Assembly: GCA_001443365.1 (NCBI GenBank)
Contig: LDXL01000006.1
Coordinates: 158,234-222,233, forward strand
DNA: 64,000 nt
From: Thaumarchaeota archaeon CSP1-1
GTDB taxonomy: Archaea > Thermoproteota > Nitrososphaeria > Nitrososphaerales > Nitrosopumilaceae
Reading direction: 5' to 3'
In this document: positions 18,115-27,016 of the stretch, piece after piece
Layout of the letters: each line of letters starts with the position of its first letter
How positions within the stretch are numbered: position 1 is the stretch's first letter
Notes under the pieces: generated by a model
Told to the model about the DNA's origin: nothing
Seen by the model: only the letters and a program-made list of their open reading frames with translations
The model's database searches: none
Translations under genes and position numbers: made by a program

Positions 18115-19068
18115 ATGAACTTTCAGATATCAGAACCGATTCTAATTGTAGGCATAGGCGGAGTTGGAACAAAATTAGCCACCAAAGCAAAAGAATTCCT
18201 CAATTCTGATTGCCTTTTGATAAGTAATGACCAAAAAGACCTGAATTCAGATTGTAACTCAATTAGTATATCCACTAAATCTGTGTTAAATCCCTCTGTT
18301 CAACTAATAAGAGGTTCAACATACCAAGTTTCTGAGAATATAAAAAATGAGGTTTCAAGATATTCCACCATAGTTATTCTTGCAAATTTGGCTGGCAAAG
18401 CAGGTGCTGCAATAGCTCCTGTGATATCCCATTTATGCAACGAAGAAAACAAAAATGTAATTTCTTTTGCAATAATGCCTTTCAAATTTGAAAAAGATAG
18501 AATATTTCAATCAGGTATTTCATTAAAACGACTCAGAGAATATTCAGGATGCACAGTAGTACTAGATAATGATGCTTTACTTGACAGTAATCCAGATTTG
18601 AGCCCCACTGCTTGTCACAAAATCTCAAATGAGGCAATCTTTAAGGTAATTAGCTCATTAGGAACTACATCAATTCCTGAAGAGACTAACATTTTGTCCA
18701 CAAGTAAAGATGTTCAAAATGTAGAAGAATCATTGAAAGATTCGTTAAGGATGCTCTATGAGGATGCACCGCCAAGTAGTGTAAAGCGCTCCATACTCTA
18801 TGTTCTTGGAGGAAATAATGTTGCTGTAGGAGTACTAAACTCTATTACAAATATTGCAAGCAGTGTTTTTAGTCAAGAAAGTACAAGTGTTATCTCCTCA
18901 ATTAGCACTGCCGAAAAATCCAAAGTCGTCATGCTATCTTCGGTCCAAGGTGAGACACATTTTGATAGATATGATCCCTTGGGAGTCATTTCCAAAGAAA
19001 ATACTCTTGATTGGGAACAACCTGAATGCAGTATTGACTGTGAACTTGAATTATATCAATTAGAATAA
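18115..19068 (+). CDS. Divergent FtsZ/tubulin-like protein (thaumarchaeal)
   Basis: A 317-aa protein with the N-terminal G1 loop of the FtsZ/tubulin fold, VGIGGVGTKLA (residues 12-22). The segment IVILANLAGKAGAAIAPVI lies where FtsZ has the tubulin signature GGGTGTG before APVIA. Thus the GTP-binding signature is degenerate, although the surrounding hydrophobic strand and the AAPVI helix are kept. No clear T7 catalytic loop (NxDxxD) is seen. Nitrosopumilus maritimus is known to encode such a divergent FtsZ-like protein, while Cdv (ESCRT-like) proteins drive division. GTPase or polymer activity is therefore doubtful. Confidence 0.75.
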   Translation: MNFQISEPILIVGIGGVGTKLATKAKEFLNSDCLLISNDQKDLNSDCNSISISTKSVLNPSVQLIRGSTYQVSENIKNEVSRYSTIVILANLAGKAGAAIAPVISHLCNEENKNVISFAIMPFKFEKDRIFQSGISLKRLREYSGCTVVLDNDALLDSNPDLSPTACHKISNEAIFKVISSLGTTSIPEETNILSTSKDVQNVEESLKDSLRMLYEDAPPSSVKRSILYVLGGNNVAVGVLNSITNIASSVFSQESTSVISSISTAEKSKVVMLSSVQGETHFDRYDPLGVISKENTLDWEQPECSIDCELELYQLE

Positions 19069-19075
19069 AATAATT

Positions 19076-19621
19076 TTATTTAGATTTCTTTTTTGGCTTA
19101 TCTTTTTTACTTGCTGCCTTTTTTGAATCCTTGGATTTTGGTTTTGATTCTTTAGCTTTTGGTGTTGGTTCTTTAGCCTTTGGTTTTGATTCTTTAGCTT
19201 TTGGTGTTGGTTCTTTAGCCTTTGGTTTTGATTCTTTAGCTTTTGGTGTTGGTTCCTCTTTTACTTCTTTACTTGTTTCTATTTGCTTAGTTTCAGGTTC
19301 TGGTTTTTCCTCTACTGCAGGTGTTTTCTTTTCTTTGGTTGGTTGTACAGCTTCTTCTATTTCCTTTTCATATGGAGAAACTAAAACAAAACCTTCATCT
19401 GTTTTTGTCATCCTGACTCTAATTTTTCTAGGAGGATGTTTTATTCCACGTTTCCAGATCTGATGATTAACAGCTTCTTCAATTTTGATTTCTTCAGTTT
19501 TCATATGATGTCTGGCATATTCTTTTACCATATTGACTGCTCTTTTTGCTCTTTGATTATTTGGTGAGAGCAATACCTTTCCCAAGTTTATTGTATAGAC
19601 ACGTTCTAGTTCCTGAGACAT
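19076..19621 (-). CDS. rpl31e: 50S ribosomal protein L31e with Lys/Pro-rich tail
   Basis: Residues 1-90 are a typical L31e (ERVYTINLGKVLLSPNNQRA; then KHPPRKIRVRMTK). The remaining 90 or so residues are a disordered tail: an acidic part, then tandem 14-residue units of the form KAKESKPKAKEPTP, ending in a Lys-rich cluster. Archaeal L31e is usually only about 80-95 aa, so the tail doubles the protein. The ATG directly follows the L39e stop (TAAATG), which means an L39e-L31e operon. It is convergent with the FtsZ-like gene. Confidence 0.93.
   Translation of the reverse strand: MSQELERVYTINLGKVLLSPNNQRAKRAVNMVKEYARHHMKTEEIKIEEAVNHQIWKRGIKHPPRKIRVRMTKTDEGFVLVSPYEKEIEEAVQPTKEKKTPAVEEKPEPETKQIETSKEVKEEPTPKAKESKPKAKEPTPKAKESKPKAKEPTPKAKESKPKSKDSKKAASKKDKPKKKSK
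19134..19254 (-). repeat. Tandem 42-bp repeats within the L31e tail
   Basis: About three copies of a 42-bp unit encode the repeated KAKESKPKAKEPTP tail. The copies are almost identical at DNA level (the plus strand shows a repeated TTTAGCTTTTGGTGTTGG block), which suggests recent expansion and probable length variation between strains. Confidence 0.7.
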
Positions 19622-19780
19622 TTAACCAACCTCTACGTCTGTTGATCTCCAAGATCTTCTCTTTGGATTTGTTCTAACTGATCTCTTGGTTCTTAGAATA
19701 ACCCATGCTGGAACAGAAGAGGCTTGTTTTTGTTTTTTTATCAATCGATTCTTCCTTCCAGAATGCTTGCGTGCCGCCAT
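19622..19780 (-). CDS. rpl39e: 50S ribosomal protein L39e
   Basis: A 52-aa very basic protein, below common ORF length cut-offs. It reads MAARKHSGRKNRLIKKQ at the start, has a central VPAWVILRTKR, and continues TNPKRRSWRS near the end, which is the L39e pattern. L39e lines the peptide exit tunnel in archaea and eukaryotes. ATG 19780 is supported by a TATA element centred about 27 nt upstream. The L31e gene starts one base after its stop. Confidence 0.95.
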   Translation of the reverse strand: MAARKHSGRKNRLIKKQKQASSVPAWVILRTKRSVRTNPKRRSWRSTDVEVG

Positions 19781-19802
19781 AAAAATTCAGGCAAGTCAAG
19801 CT

Positions 19803-19811
19803 CTTTTTAAA
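19803..19811 (-). promoter_or_regulatory. TATA box of the L39e-L31e operon
   Basis: The minus strand reads TTTAAAAAG, centred about 27 nt before the L39e ATG. It sits just beyond the end of the Nudix gene and predicts a leaderless ribosomal protein transcript. Confidence 0.5.
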
Positions 19812-19817
19812 TGAATC

Positions 19818-20366
19818 TCATATTGCTAAACGATTTACAAGTTGTTTTAAGATTCTTGCTGAAGCTCCCCATACAATTTTGTCATTGTAAGTGAATGTAT
19901 ACATTTCTTGAAGGGATTGATGATTTGGGTCACGGTCATCATCTAGAGTTTGTAATAATGGAATCATTGGTATATGCAGTATTGACTCAACTTCAGAATC
20001 AGTTTTAAGTTGAGGAATCTTATCAATAATACAAACAAATGGAGTAATGGTATAGCCAGAATTGAGAGTCTTTACGTTTGCTAATTGAGCAATCACATCA
20101 TCTCTTGAAATAGTTAAACCTATTTCTTCCTCAGTTTCACGAAGTGCAGTATCTAACAAATCAATATCATCGTCTGTCCACTTGCCACCTGGAAAAGCAA
20201 TTTCTCCTGCATGATTGTTTAGGTGTCTTGATTTTTCAATCATCAATATTTTTGGTTCTATACCATAAATAATTACAAGTACAGATGCAAGCTTTGTTTT
20301 TCCATCATGTTTTGGTTCAGGAAATATTTTACTTGATAATTGAGCCTTTAGTATAGTTGTATCCAT
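19818..20366 (-). CDS. Nudix hydrolase, CoA pyrophosphatase type
   Basis: A 182-aa Nudix protein. The catalytic Nudix box ends with ALRETEEEIGL (about residues 75-85). It is preceded by SRHLNNHAGEIAFPGGKW, which matches the extra CoA-binding motif of the UPF0035/NudL family (arginine, HxGxIxFPGG). Such enzymes split CoA or acyl-CoA into phosphopantetheine and 3',5'-ADP. The protein is cytoplasmic with no extra domains. It lies upstream of and in the same direction as L39e, but that operon has its own TATA box. Activity on other nucleoside diphosphate compounds cannot be excluded. Confidence 0.82.
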   Translation of the reverse strand: MDTTILKAQLSSKIFPEPKHDGKTKLASVLVIIYGIEPKILMIEKSRHLNNHAGEIAFPGGKWTDDDIDLLDTALRETEEEIGLTISRDDVIAQLANVKTLNSGYTITPFVCIIDKIPQLKTDSEVESILHIPMIPLLQTLDDDRDPNHQSLQEMYTFTYNDKIVWGASARILKQLVNRLAI

Positions 20367-20443
20367 ATTGTAATAAAAAACACCACTCCGTTATTGATTT
20401 TATCGTTCAAAGGTTTTAATCAAGTAAATTTGAAAGCACTCTA

Positions 20444-21196
20444 ATGACTTTACGATATGAGATTAATCCACCTAAAATTACACAAAATTCCAATTTATCA
20501 CAGGAAGATACTCTAAAATTATTAGATAAAGTAAAACTGAGAGTTTCCGAAATTAGTACTCGTTGTGATGGCATTCATTTTACCGATTCGGTTCTAGGGA
20601 TTCCTAGAATTTCTCCCATAACCACTGGTACGTTAATTCGAAAATCAAATCAAAAAATTGAGATAACTGTGAGTTTACGTGTAAGGGACAAGAATCTTAC
20701 TACACTTAGGCAGTTAATGGAAGATGCAGTATCAGGCGGGTTAAATGGAGTATTGATTCTAAAAGGGGATCCATCTCCAAACGAACAGAAAGATTCGGGA
20801 TTAATCCCAAGCAGTACTGTGAAATACTTTAAGGAGTTGGGTTTTGACAAAAAAATAGATATCTTTCTATCGCTGCCAAGTAATCCTAGCTTTGATAAGA
20901 TTCAAAAGAAAATAGACGCCGAACCTACAGGATTTATCACACAGGTAATTCATTCTGCAGACGAGGTTTCAAGAATTGTTGATAAGCTCAAACCTAGTGG
21001 ATTTAAAATAATTCCCTGTGTATTGTTACCTTCTGAAAAAAATGCCAAATCTGCTAAATTTCTAAAATTAGATTGGTCAGAATACAAAAATTCAGTTGAA
21101 GATTTCATAAAGCAAGTTCACCAAATTGCTGGAGAAGTGCTTATCACCTCCCCTAATGATTTCAATTATGCAAAAGAGATCCTTGGCAAATTATAG
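20444..21196 (+). CDS. Methylenetetrahydrofolate reductase-like protein
   Basis: A 250-aa TIM-barrel-like protein. It opens with YEINPPK, which resembles the FEFxPPK start of MTHFR. Further features are ILKGDPSP (the substrate loop, GDPP/GDPS) and a conserved THVIHS-like strand, TQVIHSADE. It would supply methyl-tetrahydropterin to methionine synthase. It converges on the split methionine synthase genes with a 6-bp overlap, consistent with that role. At 250 aa it is shorter than bacterial MetF (about 290 aa), and the sequence is divergent, so the cofactor (FAD or otherwise) is not clear. Confidence 0.7.
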   Translation: MTLRYEINPPKITQNSNLSQEDTLKLLDKVKLRVSEISTRCDGIHFTDSVLGIPRISPITTGTLIRKSNQKIEITVSLRVRDKNLTTLRQLMEDAVSGGLNGVLILKGDPSPNEQKDSGLIPSSTVKYFKELGFDKKIDIFLSLPSNPSFDKIQKKIDAEPTGFITQVIHSADEVSRIVDKLKPSGFKIIPCVLLPSEKNAKSAKFLKLDWSEYKNSVEDFIKQVHQIAGEVLITSPNDFNYAKEILGKL

Positions 21197-23692
21197 AACA
21201 AAATATTCTGCTTCTGGATGATGAACTACAATTGCTGCAGTTGACTGTTCTGGTATTATTTGACCTGATTCTGTGAGGGTCATGCCTGACTTTTCTGGTT
21301 CTAGTAATTTCCACACAAGATTGTGTTGCATCACATCTGGACAGCTTGGATATCCCCAGCTATACCTTAGACCCCGATTTTCTCCAATGTTTAATTCTGA
21401 TTTTATTTTACGGTTTATCCATTCAGCCAATGCCTCTGTAAACTCTACTGCCAATCCATGTAGATAGTACGCATCAGTATACTTGTCGTGTTTATTCCAT
21501 TGTTCAATGATTTCAGGAACTTTGTTCCCTACAGTAACGCATTGAAATGCAACAATGTCATCTTTTCCAAAATAATCTGAAAGACAGAGATGTTTGTTCT
21601 TCGATGATCTAGGAAAGTCAAAGATGATTTTTTCACCACTGGGATGTTCCACTTCTAATTTTCCATCTTTGTTATGACATTTGAAATAGCCATGCACTGA
21701 TTGCGGTTCAAAAAGATTCTCATCTTTTATCCTTATTTTCCATTCTTCAAGTAACCTTTCATGATCTTCTTCAGAGTCTTTTCCTGCTTTTCCTCGAAGA
21801 CCCCAAGACAATTTGAAAAGGGATCTCTTATCAATTAGATTCCATACCTCGTCCATGTTAATTTGTAACGACTTTAAGCGAATAGGTGTGTTTAAGCTCG
21901 GTGCAACAGGTGGAGTTACAGGCTTTACTGCACTATGTGGAAGGCCTGTAGAGCCAGTTGGTTCTTTAGAAGTTTCTTTCCACTTTTCTAATCTTTCCTT
22001 CCATGTTTTGAGAAGATTGTCTTTTTCATCAGAAACTAGTTTGTCCATTGTTTTTAGTCCTTCAAACATTGTATTACAATAAAACACTCCAGACTCGTAT
22101 ATTCCACCTTCTTTTGCAATTCTGTTGATGTAGTTAGTGTTAATAGCAGCACCACCACATAAGACAGGAATTTTCATGTTGGTTTTTCTTGCATGCTCTA
22201 CAAAAAACTGCATTTGTTTTGATGTTGATACTAGTAAAGCAGACAATCCTATTGCGTTGGGTTTAACTTCATCGATTTTTTCTAGGAATTTTTGCAATGG
22301 GACTTGCTTTCCTAAATCATATACAGTATACCCGTTATTTTCAAAAATTGTTTTTACAAGATTCTTTCCGATATCATGGACGTCACCATATACAGTTCCT
22401 AGTACCAGCTTACCTTTGCTTGTGCCTTCTTCTTTTAGCAAATATTTTTCAAGCTCAACTACAGCAGCCTTCATGCATTCAGCTGACTTTAGAACAAAAG
22501 GCAAAATCAACTCACCTGCCCCAAACTTGTCTCCAACTTCTTTCATGGCAGGAAGCAAGTCCTCATTTAGAGTCTTGATTGCACCTTCGTGTGTCATCTC
22601 TTTTGGCACATCAAGGGTAAGAATTCCATCTTTTTCAATTAACAAATCTGTTTTTGAAATTTTTTCAGCAATAGCTGTAACTATGTCTTTTTGTATTCCG
22701 TCCTTTAGACGATTAACAATTCTAAAGTTGGATTTTTTTCCTGCATTCCATGAAGGATCAATGTCAACCTTTTTGGTAGGTGAACCAGCTTGAGTACCTG
22801 CTTTTTCAATGTGTATGATAAGATCTGAAAGAGCGTTTGGTTGTTTATTAAAAATGAGATCTTCTGCTAGTTTTTTCTCTTTTTCATCAATTTCACCATA
22901 CGGGATGATTTCTTTGGCATTAACTATAGCACAATCAAGACCTGCTTTGACTGCATGATACAAAAATACTGAATTTAGAATTTTTCTTGCGTATGGAGTC
23001 AGTCCAAAGCTGATATTGCTAAGACCAAGGACAGTATACGAACGTGGTAATTTTTCTTTGACTAGTTTTATTCCTTCTAATGTGTTTTTGCCAGCGTCTA
23101 AAAATTCAGCCTCTCCAGTAGCTAGAGTAAAAGTTAGTACATCGAAGATGAATTGTTCTGGTTTTAATCCATATTGTTTTCCTGTCTCTAGCAAAAGTTC
23201 AGCTGTTTGTAATTTTTCTTGAGGAGTCTTTGCCATTCCTTTAGGACCAATACATAGTGCGATAGCTGGAACGCCATATTTTGCCATCAGTGGTGCTAAT
23301 TTTTTAAAACGTGTACCATCCCCTTCTAGATTAATTGAGTTAATTATTGGTCTTCCAGGAATTTGTTCAATTGCAGATTTTATCACATCGGGATCTGTAG
23401 AGTCAATTACAAGTGGTGCATCAACTTCTAGACTTATTTTTTTTACAAGTTTTAGCATAAACTCTTTTTCATCAGCTCGTTCAGTTGTTGCAACACATAC
23501 ATCAATACAATGTGCTCCTTCCTCTACCTGGGATCTAGCTAAACCAACTAGTCCATCAAAGTCATCATTTAGCACCATTTGTTTTGCTTTCCGTGAACCT
23601 TGGGTGTTTACTCGCTCACCAATAATCATTGGTGGGGGTAACTGCTTTAGCTCAACTGCCTTTAATGCAGAACTAACTCTTGGAGTACTCAA
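21191..23692 (-). CDS. metH: Cobalamin-dependent methionine synthase, pterin/B12/activation part
   Basis: An 833-aa protein holding three MetH modules. A pterin-binding domain (about residues 15-290) has RVNTQGSRKAK and DVCVATTERADE. A cap and B12-binding domain follow, with GDVHDIGKNL near residues 435-444 supplying the DxHxxG His ligand for cobalamin. The AdoMet-dependent reactivation domain has RYSWGYPSCPD near the C-terminus. The homocysteine-binding module is missing here and is encoded by the next gene upstream on the same strand, 46 bp away. Together they would transfer the methyl group from a methyl-pterin to homocysteine. Confidence 0.92.
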   Translation of the reverse strand: MSTPRVSSALKAVELKQLPPPMIIGERVNTQGSRKAKQMVLNDDFDGLVGLARSQVEEGAHCIDVCVATTERADEKEFMLKLVKKISLEVDAPLVIDSTDPDVIKSAIEQIPGRPIINSINLEGDGTRFKKLAPLMAKYGVPAIALCIGPKGMAKTPQEKLQTAELLLETGKQYGLKPEQFIFDVLTFTLATGEAEFLDAGKNTLEGIKLVKEKLPRSYTVLGLSNISFGLTPYARKILNSVFLYHAVKAGLDCAIVNAKEIIPYGEIDEKEKKLAEDLIFNKQPNALSDLIIHIEKAGTQAGSPTKKVDIDPSWNAGKKSNFRIVNRLKDGIQKDIVTAIAEKISKTDLLIEKDGILTLDVPKEMTHEGAIKTLNEDLLPAMKEVGDKFGAGELILPFVLKSAECMKAAVVELEKYLLKEEGTSKGKLVLGTVYGDVHDIGKNLVKTIFENNGYTVYDLGKQVPLQKFLEKIDEVKPNAIGLSALLVSTSKQMQFFVEHARKTNMKIPVLCGGAAINTNYINRIAKEGGIYESGVFYCNTMFEGLKTMDKLVSDEKDNLLKTWKERLEKWKETSKEPTGSTGLPHSAVKPVTPPVAPSLNTPIRLKSLQINMDEVWNLIDKRSLFKLSWGLRGKAGKDSEEDHERLLEEWKIRIKDENLFEPQSVHGYFKCHNKDGKLEVEHPSGEKIIFDFPRSSKNKHLCLSDYFGKDDIVAFQCVTVGNKVPEIIEQWNKHDKYTDAYYLHGLAVEFTEALAEWINRKIKSELNIGENRGLRYSWGYPSCPDVMQHNLVWKLLEPEKSGMTLTESGQIIPEQSTAAIVVHHPEAEYFVL

Positions 23693-23738
23693 TGTTATCT
23701 ATTATTGCGATTTTTCTAAATACTTAACCCTAATTGGA

Positions 23739-24686
23739 TTAAGCTTTTTCATCAATTACTTTCCTGAGTGCAGCTATATGTTGAGGATTTGTTCCACAGC
23801 ATCCACCTATTATTCGGATTTTTCCATATTTTGAAATAAAATCTTTTAGTGCCTTTGCCATATCGTCTGGAGTCATTTTGTATTCTGCGTGTCCTCCAAC
23901 ATTTTCTGGCATTCCTGCATTTGGGACAACAAGTAATTTGTGTGTATTTTGTTCGTTTAGCCACCTTATGCTTGGAGTCATTTCAATTGGTCCTGTAGAA
24001 CAGTTTAATCCAAAGACATCAATTCCCATATCTGAAACTGTAGTGTATGCAGCTTGAATGTTAGTTCCAAGTAACATTTTTCCGTATTGATCAAGAGTTG
24101 TGTTTGCAATTATTGGAACTTTTTTTCCGGTTTTTTGTATAGCATTATGACACCCTTCTATTGCAAGCTTTACTTCTAAGATGTCTTGACTTGTTTCAAT
24201 CAGTAACGCATCTACCCCACCAAGGATTAGACCTTCTGCTTGTAGTTCAAATGCTTGTCTTATTTTATCAAGTGGTATTTGTCCAAGATCTGGATCATTT
24301 GAGCTTGGTAAAAATCCAGTAGGACCCATAGAACCAATCACATAACGCGGCTTGTCAGTAAATTTGGAAGCTACTTCAACTGCAAGCTTTGCAATTTTTT
24401 TATTAAATTCCACTGTTTGGTTTCCAAATCCATACTCGTCTAGTTTTAATTTGTTTGAACCAAACGAGTTTGTTTCAATACAGTCGGCTCCAGCTTCAAG
24501 ATAACTACGGTGGATTTTTTTTATCCATTCTGGTTTTGTTATAATTAGCCCATCATTGAAACCATCTTTTCCATCTGGAAAGTCTTCGGGTTTTGGATTA
24601 AATTTTTGTATCTCGGTTCCCATAGCTCCATCAAAAAGAAGAATCTTTTTTTCCAGTGCTTCTAAAAATGATTCCTTATTTGTCAA
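23739..24686 (-). CDS. metH: Homocysteine S-methyltransferase module of split MetH
   Basis: A 315-aa zinc-dependent methyltransferase domain equal to the N-terminal module of MetH. It opens LLFDGAMGTEIQ, has DCIETNSFGSN, the first zinc Cys in FGLNCSTGP, and the zinc-binding pair in IIGGCCGTNPQHI near the C-terminus. It binds homocysteine through Zn. The remaining modules are in the gene 46 bp downstream, so the two products probably act as a complex. A stand-alone betaine- or SAM-dependent homocysteine methyltransferase is a less likely reading because of the tight pairing. Confidence 0.9.
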   Translation of the reverse strand: MTNKESFLEALEKKILLFDGAMGTEIQKFNPKPEDFPDGKDGFNDGLIITKPEWIKKIHRSYLEAGADCIETNSFGSNKLKLDEYGFGNQTVEFNKKIAKLAVEVASKFTDKPRYVIGSMGPTGFLPSSNDPDLGQIPLDKIRQAFELQAEGLILGGVDALLIETSQDILEVKLAIEGCHNAIQKTGKKVPIIANTTLDQYGKMLLGTNIQAAYTTVSDMGIDVFGLNCSTGPIEMTPSIRWLNEQNTHKLLVVPNAGMPENVGGHAEYKMTPDDMAKALKDFISKYGKIRIIGGCCGTNPQHIAALRKVIDEKA

Positions 24687-24812
24687 ATCTTTAACTCGTT
24701 TTATGTTATTTCCAAGTTTAATTTATTTGCAAAGTGCATCGATTTCACATTTGAGTGAATTTCTGAGCAGCATATTTCAAATTAGGTGGTAAATTAGGGA
24801 TTTTTAGCTATA

Positions 24813-25913
24813 ATGCAACAGATTGGCATAAATAATTTAGTTAGAAGTACAACTTTTTTTCAACATGCAGGCATTGCAATAATCTTTATTTTCATGCCTA
24901 TAATCGCAAGAGGTGTAACTGATTCTCTTTTTGAGGTTGGAATAATTGTAGCCTCATTTAGTTTTGCGCAAATTCTATCAGAGATTTATTTTGGAAGAAT
25001 CTCAGACAGAAAAGGAATAAGGCTACTCTTTATTCGCGCTGGATTTGTAGGATGTGCCATTACTTTTGGTTTACAGTACTTGGCTACCGACGCTTTATTC
25101 CTAATGCTAGCCAGACTTGGGGCGGGAGTAGCAAGTGGCATCATGATTCCTGCAATGATTGCATACACCTACGAGACTGGAAAAGAAAAAGCCAAAGTGG
25201 CATCTGTTATTTCATTTCACGCACTTGGGTGGTTAGTTGGAATAGTTGCAGCTGGTATTGTAAACGATGAACGATTAATTTTCTTGATAAGTGCAGGATT
25301 TTTTGTAGCTGGATTAGCTGTCACTGCTAGATTGCCCAATATTATTGTAAAAAAGGAACTAGAGCCTGGAACTACAAAAAGAATCATTTCAAAAAATAGA
25401 TTTTTGTTTTTGTCATTATTAATGAGACATGTAGGAGCAGCCGCAGTTTGGACAATTCTTCCAATAATGTTGATGGAGCAGATGGGTGCTCAGCTCTATG
25501 AAATTTCAATAGTGTATATCGCAAACACCTTGACTTCATTTGTAATAATGAATTTAATGGCAAGTAGGATCAAAATTAGAAACATTACAAAATTCAAAAT
25601 TGGAATTGGGCTAACGACGTTTGTTTTCATTGGACTGATGCTAATTACGGAATGGTGGATGGCCATACCATTTATGGCACTAGTTGGCGCCACCTGGGCA
25701 TTTCTCTTCATAGGTGGAAACTTTTACCTTATGGAAAATTATCCAAAATCAACATCAACTGGTATTTTCAGCTCAACTCTTTCTATTGCAACTGTTATCG
25801 GGCCAGTAATTGCAGGCGCACTTGCTTTTTATTTTGAATATGCATCTGTGATGTACTTTGCAATTGCTATAATTATTTGCGGATTTTTGATTTCATTGAA
25901 GATTAAGGAATAA
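24813..25913 (+). CDS. Major facilitator superfamily transporter
   Basis: A 366-aa protein with about 11-12 membrane helices. The MFS motif between helices 2 and 3 is GRISDRKGIRLLFIRAG. The protein starts directly in front of the first helix (HAGIAIIFIFMPIIARG). Substrate is not evident; the sequence resembles drug or sugar efflux families but is divergent. It stands alone between the metH genes and the ABC importer, transcribed on the opposite strand from both. Confidence 0.82.
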   Translation: MQQIGINNLVRSTTFFQHAGIAIIFIFMPIIARGVTDSLFEVGIIVASFSFAQILSEIYFGRISDRKGIRLLFIRAGFVGCAITFGLQYLATDALFLMLARLGAGVASGIMIPAMIAYTYETGKEKAKVASVISFHALGWLVGIVAAGIVNDERLIFLISAGFFVAGLAVTARLPNIIVKKELEPGTTKRIISKNRFLFLSLLMRHVGAAAVWTILPIMLMEQMGAQLYEISIVYIANTLTSFVIMNLMASRIKIRNITKFKIGIGLTTFVFIGLMLITEWWMAIPFMALVGATWAFLFIGGNFYLMENYPKSTSTGIFSSTLSIATVIGPVIAGALAFYFEYASVMYFAIAIIICGFLISLKIKE

Positions 25914-25954
25914 TTTTGGTTTTGCCCATGTAAACGCCCATTTCAGTTCATTTC

Positions 25955-27013
25955 TTATGGTATCTGCTCGAGTCCTTTTTCTTCTAAAACTTCGTTGAGT
26001 AGTTTCAGATCATAAATTCCTGAAATGTCTGGTCTTACATCTCCTAGGAATCCTATATCAAAGGCATCACTGGCAGATTTGAAAAGAGATTCTTTAACAG
26101 GATCGTATGTTATCTCCATTCTTGAAAATGCTTCTTGTAATTCATCTTCAGGAATTGTCTTACCCGTAAGCTTTTCTAGTTCCGCATTGAAAACTTTGAA
26201 GGATTCCTCTTTGTTTTGATTTATCCATTGTGTTTCGTCTACATGTGCAGCAAGTAATTTCTTTACTACATCAGGATGATTCTTGAGGTATTCTGTACTT
26301 ACTATAATGTGGGCAGTTACAAACTTGCCTTGTGGCCACAAGTCTCTCTCGTCAAGGAAAATTCTGCTGTTTGCTTCTTTGACTAGTTTTGCCCCCCAAG
26401 GTTCTGGCACCCATGCACCATCAATTTCTTTTTTTAACATTAAAGTTAGAATGTCGGCATTCTTTACTGGAATTACTTCTACATTGCCACCATTTTCAGT
26501 AGTTTTGTATCCATTTTTGAGTAGATATGCTCTCAATGCTACATCTTGAGTATTACCAAGTTGAGGAGAAGAGAATTTTTTGCCAGAAAAATCGTCAACT
26601 GAATTTATTTCTGCATCATTTCTAACAACAAAAACTGCTCCCCCACTTGCTGCACCTGCAATGATGCGCAAAGATTCACCATCAGATTTTATGTAACCAT
26701 TTATTGCAGGATTCGAACCTACGTAAGTAACATCTATTTGATTTGCAAACAATGCCTCAATTGCTGATGGACCTGCGTTGAAGATTTGTGTTTCAACTTT
26801 CACATTACCCAATGCTTTTTGAAAATCTCCATTTCCTAGTCCTATGACTGCTTGTGCATGATTTATGTTTGGAAAATATCCAATTCTTACAACATCTGCT
26901 CTTGTGGTTGTGTCATTTAGTGAGAAAAGAGATTCTGAATTTGAAACAAGTGAAACTGCTATTACGCTAGCAATAATTGCTCCTGCTATTGCAAATTTTA
27001 TTTTTGGATTCAT
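25955..27013 (-). CDS. ABC importer substrate-binding protein (nitrate/sulfonate/taurine type)
   Basis: A 352-aa exported protein with an N-terminal signal/anchor helix (FAIAGAIIASVIAVSLVS). A NMT1/TauA-like domain begins RIGYFPNINHAQAVIGLG and continues with SAIEALFANQIDVTYVGSNPA, typical of SsuA/TauA/NrtA-type binding proteins. Anchoring by the uncleaved helix is likely because archaea lack a periplasm. It is the third gene of a permease-ATPase set transcribed in the order ATPase, permease, binding protein. The ligand cannot be read from sequence: nitrate, sulfonates, thiamine precursors and taurine are all possible. Confidence 0.85.
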   Translation of the reverse strand: MNPKIKFAIAGAIIASVIAVSLVSNSESLFSLNDTTTRADVVRIGYFPNINHAQAVIGLGNGDFQKALGNVKVETQIFNAGPSAIEALFANQIDVTYVGSNPAINGYIKSDGESLRIIAGAASGGAVFVVRNDAEINSVDDFSGKKFSSPQLGNTQDVALRAYLLKNGYKTTENGGNVEVIPVKNADILTLMLKKEIDGAWVPEPWGAKLVKEANSRIFLDERDLWPQGKFVTAHIIVSTEYLKNHPDVVKKLLAAHVDETQWINQNKEESFKVFNAELEKLTGKTIPEDELQEAFSRMEITYDPVKESLFKSASDAFDIGFLGDVRPDISGIYDLKLLNEVLEEKGLEQIP

Positions 27014-27016
27014 AGA

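Noticed and set aside
19131..19463. A plus-strand frame encoding repeated FGFDSLAFGVGSLA units, resembling a repetitive surface protein
   Set aside because: It is the reverse-strand shadow of the L31e Lys/Pro tail repeats; the minus strand encodes a real ribosomal protein.
22137..22793. A 218-codon open frame antisense to metH
   Set aside because: It lies wholly within the B12 and pterin-domain coding sequence of metH and has no domain, promoter or start support.
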